From contig CACZFE010000090.1 in NCBI GenBank assembly GCA_902780365.1, positions 1 to 6,897 of the forward strand: DNA of 6,897 nt. The letters run 5' to 3'. Under the pieces are notes generated by a model. It ran no database searches, was not told the origin of the DNA, and worked only from the letters and a program-made list of their open reading frames with translations. The translations under genes and the position numbers were made by a program. This document shows, piece after piece, positions 1 to 5,153 of the stretch (position 1 is its first letter; every line of letters starts with the position of its first letter). Origin of the DNA: an uncultured Spirochaetales bacterium. GTDB lineage: Bacteria; UBP6; UBA1177.

Positions 1-46
1 GCCGCCTCAGCTTATTACAAAAAGCACTGCAATCATTGTAAAACTA

Positions 47-63
47 AGAAAAAAATTTTTTCT
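47..63. terminator. Weak AT-only inverted repeat downstream of the lipoprotein gene
   Basis: AGAAAAAAATTTTTTCT is an inverted repeat just past the lipoprotein stop codon. It would give a U-run on the minus transcript. The stem has almost no G:C pairs, so it is a poor intrinsic terminator. A second inverted repeat lies next to it (TTACAA at 15-20 with TTGTAA at 36-41). No gene is visible in positions 1-71. Confidence 0.25.
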
Positions 64-71
64 ACAACTCT

Positions 72-1499
72 TTATTTACAATTAAACCACCCCATACTAT
101 CAACATACGCACAGGTAAGAGTCGATGATGTTTTGCCGTACGAGTTTTCTGCATCCAACTGAACAACAATAGAAGAAGTCTCAGAAGAAAGATACGGTTT
201 CGCATTAAGAGTATAACTGCTGGAAGAACCGCTTAGCTCGTCATAATAATAATAATCATCATATAAATCGTACCAGTAAATGGTGAATTCTTCTGCTTTG
301 CTGCAGTTGCCACTCGTTGTTGTACTCCATGAAAGATTTATAGAAGAGCTGGTGCTAAGACCGCTAAAATAACTAATACAGGGTTTGTAACCTTTGCATT
401 TGCCTGTTGATGAATCACAGCCTTTGGAGCAGGATTCATTTGATACCCAATATCCGGAATTACAATAATATGAAGTGGAACCGCTGCATTTATAATCACT
501 GGTAGAACACTCGTAGCATTTACCTTTTGACAAGTCGCAACCATTAGAGCAATCTTGATTCCATGTCCAAGAACCGGAGGAACATTTATATGAAGAATCA
601 TTCTGACATTTATATTGACCGGATGTGCAGCTTGAACTTGAACTGCTCTTGCATTTTCCGGTTGACGAGTTGCAGCCGTCGGAACAGTAAGTTCCGGAGT
701 CCCATTTTCCGCCGGAACAATAAAAGGAGGTATTACCGTTGCATCTATACTGCCCTGATGTACATTCTGTCGTGCTTCCGCCGCCGGAACTGCTGTTGCA
801 CTGTCCTGTTGACGAGTTGCAACCGTTGGAACAATAAGTCCCGGAATCCCAATATCCGCCAGAACAATAGTATGAATAGGAACCGTTGCACATATGCTGA
901 CCCGATGAGCATTCCGATGTACTTCCTCCGCCATTATCTACTTCATAGCAACAGTTAGTTAAATAAGATGCACAATATGTAGATAAACAAGAAGAATCGT
1001 AATAACCATCTCCATCAGGGTCGCAACCATAGGTGTCTCCGCAGTAAAAAATGTCATTGTAACCGTTTATCGCCGAAGAAGAACTATTAGCGACGCAATT
1101 ATCATAGCAATTTTGGTTTGAACAGGCATCAAAACAATAAGCTAAATCACAACATGTTTGATATGCAGAATTTGAACCACCAGAATTTCCGCCACTATTG
1201 TCTCCGCTTGAATTGTCTCCACTGTTACCGCCACCTGAACTTGATGAACATTTTCCAGTAGAATCATCACAGGAATAACTGCAGTATTCTGAAAGTTGCC
1301 AAGTCAAGTCATTCGAGCCACCAACATAACCGCACCAATACGAATCTCCGCCTTTGCATTGATAACTGCCGTAAAAACATTCTGAATAGTTTCCCCCGCC
1401 GCTGTAACCGCCGCTACTACTTCCGCCGTCACTGCCGCCGCAGCCGGTCATCAAGAACATTGCTACTAATGCAACAAAACTAAAAAAGATTTTTTTCAT
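72..1499 (-). CDS. Cysteine-rich repeat surface lipoprotein
   Basis: Predicted exported lipoprotein of 475 residues; I do not recognise a named family. Residues 1-20 are a lipoprotein signal peptide ending in the lipobox L-M-T-G-C, with lipidated Cys20. The next residues are G-G, with no Asp at +2, which suits outer-membrane or surface placement. Domains in order: a first six-Cys module (41-84); a Ser/Gly/Asn linker (85-111); a different Cys-rich domain (112-186) containing a D-x-D-x-D-G-x-x-D calcium-type loop at 160-168; four six-Cys modules (197-234, 246-283, 291-328, 331-368); and a C-terminal fibronectin-III-like domain (about 374-475) with a Tyr/Asp-rich loop. Catalytic motifs are not evident, so a binding, adhesion or structural role is inferred. 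The start is firm: AGGAGG lies five bases upstream of ATG. The gene is AT-richer than the ftsH-pgsA block and is divergent from a small repressor gene. Confidence 0.85.
   Translation of the reverse strand: MKKIFFSFVALVAMFLMTGCGGSDGGSSSGGYSGGGNYSECFYGSYQCKGGDSYWCGYVGGSNDLTWQLSEYCSYSCDDSTGKCSSSSGGGNSGDNSSGDNSGGNSGGSNSAYQTCCDLAYCFDACSNQNCYDNCVANSSSSAINGYNDIFYCGDTYGCDPDGDGYYDSSCLSTYCASYLTNCCYEVDNGGGSTSECSSGQHMCNGSYSYYCSGGYWDSGTYCSNGCNSSTGQCNSSSGGGSTTECTSGQYRCNGNTSFYCSGGKWDSGTYCSDGCNSSTGKCKSSSSSSCTSGQYKCQNDSSYKCSSGSWTWNQDCSNGCDLSKGKCYECSTSDYKCSGSTSYYCNSGYWVSNESCSKGCDSSTGKCKGYKPCISYFSGLSTSSSINLSWSTTTSGNCSKAEEFTIYWYDLYDDYYYYDELSGSSSSYTLNAKPYLSSETSSIVVQLDAENSYGKTSSTLTCAYVDSMGWFNCK
396..911 (-). repeat. 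Four tandem six-cysteine modules within the lipoprotein gene
   Basis: The segment encodes four 38-residue modules (797/798-911, 651-764, 516-629 and 396-509). All have the identical pattern C-x6-C-x7-C-x10-C-x3-C-x6-C, with conserved Trp in the x10 stretch and an S-x-G-C...GKC-type end. The modules start 49, 45 and 40 codons apart because the Ser/Gly linkers shorten toward the C terminus. The first two are also visibly alike at DNA level, including the linker, which suggests a fairly recent duplication. A fifth, more divergent copy at 1248-1379 has x16 in place of x10. Confidence 0.85.
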
Positions 1500-1504
1500 C
1501 TTTT

Positions 1505-1510
1505 CCTCCT
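1505..1510 (-). promoter_or_regulatory. Ribosome binding site of the lipoprotein gene
   Basis: The minus strand reads AGGAGG, then AAAAG, then ATG. This is a full-consensus Shine-Dalgarno with five-base spacing, and it fixes the start at 1499. Confidence 0.9.
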
Positions 1511-1567
1511 AAAAAAATAAAAATACCAAACCTTATTCGGTTCAAAACGCAAAAATGTATACTAACG

Positions 1568-1627
1568 GCTACAAAAATCAAGAAAAAAGTGCATTAAAAG
1601 CTACAAAATCATAAAAAATGTGCATTA
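1568..1627. repeat. Imperfect direct repeats in the divergent intergenic region
   Basis: Two adjacent copies of about 29 bp (1568-1596 and 1600-1627) begin GCTACAAAA and end GTGCATTA, with three mismatches and one single-base indel between them. More degenerate relatives flank them. One starts near 1538 (CGGTTCAAAACG, ending near TGTATACTAA) and another starts near 1629 (CGGATACATACG). The conserved ends fall 31-33 bp apart. The array lies between the lipoprotein and XRE gene starts, so an operator role is plausible but inferred. Confidence 0.5.
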
Positions 1628-1698
1628 TCGGATACATACGCAGAAAATTTTTTGGTTATTGTTACTGCTGTTGTTGTTTTTTTGCTTTTATTACAGCC

Positions 1699-1929
1699 AT
1701 GAACGCGCGGGAACAGCTTGGAAAACGCATTTTGTTTCTTCGGAAACAGCAAGGCATGACGCAGAACGATCTTGCATTCAAATCGGGTCTCGGGCGAGAA
1801 TATATCAGCACAGTTGAATGCGGAAAACGCAATATTTCAATAGACGCTATCGAAAAAATATCTTTTGCTCTTGAGCTTCCTTTAAAAGATCTTTTTGATT
1901 TTGAAGAAAGCGGAAAGACATCCGTATAA
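1699..1929 (+). CDS. Small XRE/Cro-C1 family DNA-binding regulator
   Basis: A 76-residue protein made almost entirely of one HTH_3 (Cro/C1-type) domain. Helix 2 is near residues 21-29 (T-Q-N-D-L-A) and the recognition helix is near 32-41 (R-E-Y-I-S-T-V-E), followed by the family-typical G-K-R-N-I-S and a final L-P-L-K-D-L-F helix. Such proteins bind operators as dimers and usually regulate their own and adjacent promoters. Size and sequence type also match controller (C) proteins of restriction-modification systems, but no methylase or nuclease is in the window. I chose ATG at 1699 because the domain begins there. The reading frame stays open to an ATG at 1618, but that would add an atypical Cys/Phe-rich stretch. 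Neither start has a clear Shine-Dalgarno. The gene is divergent from the lipoprotein gene and convergent with pgsA. Confidence 0.8.
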   Translation: MNAREQLGKRILFLRKQQGMTQNDLAFKSGLGREYISTVECGKRNISIDAIEKISFALELPLKDLFDFEESGKTSV

Positions 1930-1959
1930 AAGAAAAATCACAAACCGTCCGAGACGATT
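1928..1959 (-). terminator. Probable intrinsic terminator of the ftsH-slt-pgsA unit
   Basis: On the minus strand, AATCGTC-TCG-GACGGTT (1943-1959) can form a seven-pair stem with one T:G wobble. It is followed by TGTGATTTTTCTTTT (1942-1928). It lies about 30 bases past the pgsA stop. In the plus direction the same stem has a C:A mismatch and no T-run, so it should act mainly on minus transcripts. The T-tract overlaps the end of the XRE gene. The stem is modest. Confidence 0.45.
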
Positions 1960-1990
1960 ATTTCAGAATAAATTCAAACAGTTAAAAGAA

Positions 1991-2620
1991 TTACCCGAAA
2001 ATTTTTCTTTTGACGCTGCGGGTATAAGTGAACGCGCTGATAAGGCTGAAAACTATCGAAGACCAGATCAAAAGATATCCGACACCAGACGGATCCCAGT
2101 CGATATTTACAAGAGCAAGCAGCGTTTTCTGATTTATCATAAAAAACGGAAGTGCAAACATCTGGAGCATGGTTTTTGTTTTGCCCCAGATATCGGCTGC
2201 AATAACTAAATCGTGTTCCATCGCAAGCGAGCGTATCCCGAAAATATAAAACTCGCGCGCCAGAATTATGATGACCGGCCAAGCCGAAATTTCCTGCATC
2301 GAAACAAGGAGAACCAGTGTGAGGTTGACAATAAATTTGTCTGCAAGCGGGTCAAGCAGTTTGCCGGAAACCGAAACCGCGCCTGATTTACGCGCAAGAT
2401 AACCGTCGAAAAAGTCGGTAACGGTTGCAACCGTGTAGAAGATCCACGACCACAGACGCATTACGGGAGTATTCAGCCAGATGAAAAGGAGAACCACCGG
2501 AACAAGAATTATCCTGATCGAAGTCAGAAGGTTCGGTATAGTCAGAATATCCTGTTTGAAATTACGAAGCCTGTCCATAATTTTGTGCTTTCCGGCTCCG
2601 CCTTTAATTTTTTTCACCAT
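1991..2620 (-). CDS. pgsA: CDP-diacylglycerol-glycerol-3-phosphate 3-phosphatidyltransferase
   Basis: Integral inner-membrane enzyme. It transfers the phosphatidyl group from CDP-diacylglycerol to sn-glycerol-3-phosphate, releasing CMP and giving phosphatidylglycerol phosphate, the committed step to phosphatidylglycerol and cardiolipin. The CDP-alcohol phosphotransferase signature D-x2-D-G-x2-A-R-x8-G-x3-D-x3-D is complete (D69, D72, G73, A76, R77, G86, D90, D94). PgsA-typical segments follow: R-E-F-Y at 122-125 and G-K-T-K-T-M-L-Q at 146-153. Several hydrophobic membrane segments are visible. At 209 residues it is slightly longer than the usual 180-200. The start is uncertain. ATG at 2620 overlaps the transglycosylase stop within ATGGTGA, suggesting translational coupling. 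Met15 (ATG ending at 2578) would give a 195-residue protein closer to family length. It is the last gene of the unit, followed by a probable terminator. Confidence 0.92.
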   Translation of the reverse strand: MVKKIKGGAGKHKIMDRLRNFKQDILTIPNLLTSIRIILVPVVLLFIWLNTPVMRLWSWIFYTVATVTDFFDGYLARKSGAVSVSGKLLDPLADKFIVNLTLVLLVSMQEISAWPVIIILAREFYIFGIRSLAMEHDLVIAADIWGKTKTMLQMFALPFFMINQKTLLALVNIDWDPSGVGYLLIWSSIVFSLISAFTYTRSVKRKIFG

Positions 2621-3216
2621 GGCTCTTTCCCCGTATAAATTTTATAAAAACCGTGTATTTTCTCGACATAATTCATTGTTTCGTCAAACGGAGGAACCCC
2701 GTCGTAGTAAACAACAGCGGCAGGTCCGGCATTGTAACCGGCAACGGCGCTTTTGGCGTTGTTTTTGAATTTTTTCAGCATTTTTTTGAGATATTTCGTG
2801 CCGCCCATGATGTTCTGCTCGGCATCAAAAACATTTTTGACTCCTACTTCAGTCGCAGTATCGGGCATAAGCTGCATGAGTCCTTTCGCACCGGCGCTGG
2901 ACACTGCTTTCGTGTCGAAAAGGGATTCCGCCTTTATCACGCTTTTTATGAGGAAGAAATCGACTCCGTGCTTTTCGGAAGCACGTTTTATGATCTCGTC
3001 GAACTGGTTTTCCCTGCCGGGATTGATCTTATATCCCGCTTTATGTTTGACTTCGCCTTTCGTCACATACAAAGGCTTGCAGGATCTGAGATCGGAACAC
3101 TGGTTAGTGAAGGTGTAGCGGTCTGAAAGCGGCTCGTAAAGGTAGTATATTTTCACCGTGTCGGCAAAAATCAGAAAAAAAGAAAAAATTGTCAGAAAAA
3201 ACACTGTGGCACGCAT
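2614..3216 (-). CDS. Secreted lytic transglycosylase (SLT domain)
   Basis: A 200-residue exported peptidoglycan-cleaving enzyme. SLT-family transglycosylases cut the MurNAc-GlcNAc bond, leaving 1,6-anhydroMurNAc ends. Residues 1-18 form a hydrophobic Sec signal peptide ending F-A. No lipobox is present, so it should be periplasmic or membrane-tethered by an uncleaved signal. Residues 20-60 are a short extra segment with Y-T-F-T-N-Q and two cysteines (C40, C46), loosely like the DUF4124-type segment sometimes placed before SLT domains. The SLT domain spans about 70-195, with catalytic Glu97 (A-E-S), G-A-K-G-L-M-Q-L-M-P at 109-118, A-G-Y-N-A-G-P at 159-165 and N-Y-V-E-K-I at 182-187. All key motifs are intact. 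The gene starts three bases after the ftsH stop and overlaps pgsA by seven bases, so it is almost certainly co-transcribed. Confidence 0.9.
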   Translation of the reverse strand: MRATVFFLTIFSFFLIFADTVKIYYLYEPLSDRYTFTNQCSDLRSCKPLYVTKGEVKHKAGYKINPGRENQFDEIIKRASEKHGVDFFLIKSVIKAESLFDTKAVSSAGAKGLMQLMPDTATEVGVKNVFDAEQNIMGGTKYLKKMLKKFKNNAKSAVAGYNAGPAAVVYYDGVPPFDETMNYVEKIHGFYKIYTGKEPW

Positions 3217-3219
3217 AAA

Positions 3220-5043
3220 TTACTCTTCAGCTTCCTTTTCTTCCGCCGGTTTCGGCTCAACGGCCTCCATTATCTCGTCACGCTCTAAAGTCTCCTTTTC
3301 GACAAGGGCACTTACAAGCCTTTCGACGCCTTCCTTATGTTCGTTAAGGATATTTTTCGCTTCGGAATAAGCTGTTTCGATGAGTTTCTGGACTTCTTCG
3401 TCGATCTTCTGCGAAGTTGCCTCGCTGACCTGAGTCCTCTTTCCGAGCTCACGACCCAAGAAAACCTGTTCTTCCTTTTCGCCGTAGCTGATGGGGCCTA
3501 AATCATCGCCCATTCCCCACTGCATGACCATGTTACGTGCAATCTGCGTCGCGCGCTCGATGTCGTTTCCGGCTCCTGTCGTGATCCTGCCGATGAAAAC
3601 TTCTTCGGCTGCTCTTCCGCCCATGAGGACCTTGATCCTGTCGATAAGTTCCTCTTTGTGGTAGGAATATTTATCCTTTTCGGGAAGCTGCTGTGTTACG
3701 CCCAATGCCCTTCCGCGCGGCACGATCGAAACTTTATGCACTGGATCTGCAAATTTCGAATAAAGCCCGACAACGACGTGACCCGCCTCGTGGTAAGCTG
3801 TATCCTTCTTCTCTTCAGGAGTCTGGACCATAGTTTTGCGCGCTTTTCCCATGAAGATCTTGTCTTTTGCGTCCTCGATGTCAGCCATTGTGACCTCTTC
3901 TTCAGAGCGGGATGCCGCGATGAGAGCCGCTTCATTGAGAAGGTTCGCGAGGTCTGCGCCAGAAAGTCCGGGAGTTCCTTTTGCGATGTCGCTGAAATCG
4001 ATATCAGAAGCAGTTTTTATTTTTTCAGCATGAACTTTGAGAATAAGTTCGCGCCCTTTGATGTCTGGAAGCGGCACATAAACCTGTCTGTCGAATCTGC
4101 CCGGGCGGAGAAGCGCCGGATCAAGGACATCAGGCCTGTTCGTAGCGGCGATCACGATGATCCCGGAATCGCTTCCGAAGCCGTCCATTTCGACAAGAAG
4201 CTGGTTCAAAGTCTGCTCTCTTTCGTCGTTTCCGCCGCCAAGACCTGCGCCGCGCTGACGGCCTACCGCATCGATCTCATCGACAAAAATTATGCACGGA
4301 GCCTTTGCCTTCGCGCTTTCAAACAAATCTCTGACTCTGCTTGCACCGACACCGACGAACAGTTCGACAAAATCGGAACCGCTTATGATGAAGAACGGAA
4401 CATCGGCTTCACCGGCAACAGCTTTTGCGAGCAAGGTCTTACCGGTTCCGGGAGGCCCCACGAGAAGGACTCCGTGCGGGATCTTCGCGCCGATCTTGGT
4501 GTAGACCGACGGTTTTTTGAGGAAATCGACGACTTCTTCAAGTTCTTCCTTAGCCTCGTCAACTCCCGCGACATCCTTGAAACGGATCTGGTTCTGGTCC
4601 TTCGAGATCATTCTGTGCTTGCTCTTTCCGAAAGAGAAAGCCTTGTTGTTGCCGCCGTTCATCTGACGCAGGAAGAATATGAATATCGCGACAAAAACGA
4701 TCATCGGGAGCCACGAAATGAGGAGAGTTTTCCAAAGCGAATCGTCTTCAGGTTTTTTATAAGTCGCCGGAACATTGTTTTCAGCAAGAAATTCCGACAT
4801 CCTCTCTCCGCTCGGCCCGATCACGGTGAATTTCGTGTCTTTTCCGTCGTTCAGAACGCCGCTGAACTCGATCCCGTCGATAAAAACCTCTTTGATTTCC
4901 TGATTTTTGACCTTCTGCCTGAACTCCGTCATGTTGATTTCGGTGATTTCGGCAGACTCGGTCATCCGCGAAAGACTTATGGCTACAAAAGCGAGAACCG
5001 CGATAAAAAGCCACACGATCAATGTTCTGTAATTGAATCTCAT
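3220..5043 (-). CDS. ftsH: ATP-dependent zinc metalloprotease FtsH
   Basis: Hexameric inner-membrane AAA+ protease that extracts and degrades misfolded membrane proteins and selected regulators. Numbered from the ATG at 5043 (607 residues), it has TM1 at about 6-25, a small periplasmic domain, TM2 at about 108-127, pore motif F-V-G at 229-231, Walker A G-P-P-G-T-G-K-T at 196-203 and Walker B I-I-F-V-D-E-I-D at 251-258. The second region of homology carries Arg fingers R313 and R316. The zinc site is H-E-A-G-H at 418-422, with Asp494 as third ligand. The tail is rich in Glu/Lys, as is usual. The frame stays open to a TTG at 5067, but the ATG at 5043 has a GGGAG Shine-Dalgarno six to ten bases upstream and gives the expected N terminus. 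A TATATG box at 5076-5081 could be its -10, but no good -35 is seen. It is the first gene of the slt-pgsA unit. Confidence 0.97.
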   Translation of the reverse strand: MRFNYRTLIVWLFIAVLAFVAISLSRMTESAEITEINMTEFRQKVKNQEIKEVFIDGIEFSGVLNDGKDTKFTVIGPSGERMSEFLAENNVPATYKKPEDDSLWKTLLISWLPMIVFVAIFIFFLRQMNGGNNKAFSFGKSKHRMISKDQNQIRFKDVAGVDEAKEELEEVVDFLKKPSVYTKIGAKIPHGVLLVGPPGTGKTLLAKAVAGEADVPFFIISGSDFVELFVGVGASRVRDLFESAKAKAPCIIFVDEIDAVGRQRGAGLGGGNDEREQTLNQLLVEMDGFGSDSGIIVIAATNRPDVLDPALLRPGRFDRQVYVPLPDIKGRELILKVHAEKIKTASDIDFSDIAKGTPGLSGADLANLLNEAALIAASRSEEEVTMADIEDAKDKIFMGKARKTMVQTPEEKKDTAYHEAGHVVVGLYSKFADPVHKVSIVPRGRALGVTQQLPEKDKYSYHKEELIDRIKVLMGGRAAEEVFIGRITTGAGNDIERATQIARNMVMQWGMGDDLGPISYGEKEEQVFLGRELGKRTQVSEATSQKIDEEVQKLIETAYSEAKNILNEHKEGVERLVSALVEKETLERDEIMEAVEPKPAEEKEAEE

Positions 5044-5047
5044 ATTT

Positions 5048-5054
5048 TCTCCCA
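5048..5054 (-). promoter_or_regulatory. Ribosome binding site deciding the ftsH start
   Basis: The minus strand reads TTGGGAGAAAATATG just before 5043. The GGGAG core sits at normal spacing from this ATG, whereas the upstream TTG at 5067 has nothing comparable. Confidence 0.7.
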
Positions 5055-5153
5055 AGTTAAAAAGCAACGCTCACACATATAAGCACAAAAGCGCGAAAGT
5101 GTAGCAGGATTTTCAGAAAATTGAAGAATTATTTCTTAATAAGAGATTTTAAA

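Noticed and set aside
338..958. Alternative frames on both strands within the lipoprotein repeat region
   Set aside because: They are generated by the repetitive sequence of the real frame, which alone has a signal peptide, ribosome site and spacing-conserved cysteines.
396..1379. The regular repeats as a CRISPR array
   Set aside because: The periodicity is 40-49 codons inside an open coding frame with protein-level conservation. There are no identical short repeats separated by unique spacers.
1699..1929. XRE gene as the controller of a restriction-modification system or as a toxin-antitoxin antitoxin
   Set aside because: Its size and type would fit, but no methylase, nuclease or toxin-like small gene adjoins it; its neighbours are the lipoprotein gene and pgsA.
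1895..2768. Plus-strand open frames over pgsA and the end of the transglycosylase gene
   Set aside because: They are basic, motif-free translations opposite genes with complete active-site signatures, and they lack ribosome binding sites.
3658..5082. A long plus-strand open frame (474 codons) antisense to ftsH
   Set aside because: It is a mirror of the well-conserved ftsH frame. Its translation is rich in Arg, Phe, Asp and His with no domain motif. Such frames arise when the sense gene avoids codons that make antisense stops.
5044..5153. Terminator after the nucleotidase-family gene
   Set aside because: Only short A/T-only inverted repeats are present (for example ATTTT-CTG-AAAAT), with no G:C stem followed by a T-run. 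Read-through into ftsH cannot be excluded.
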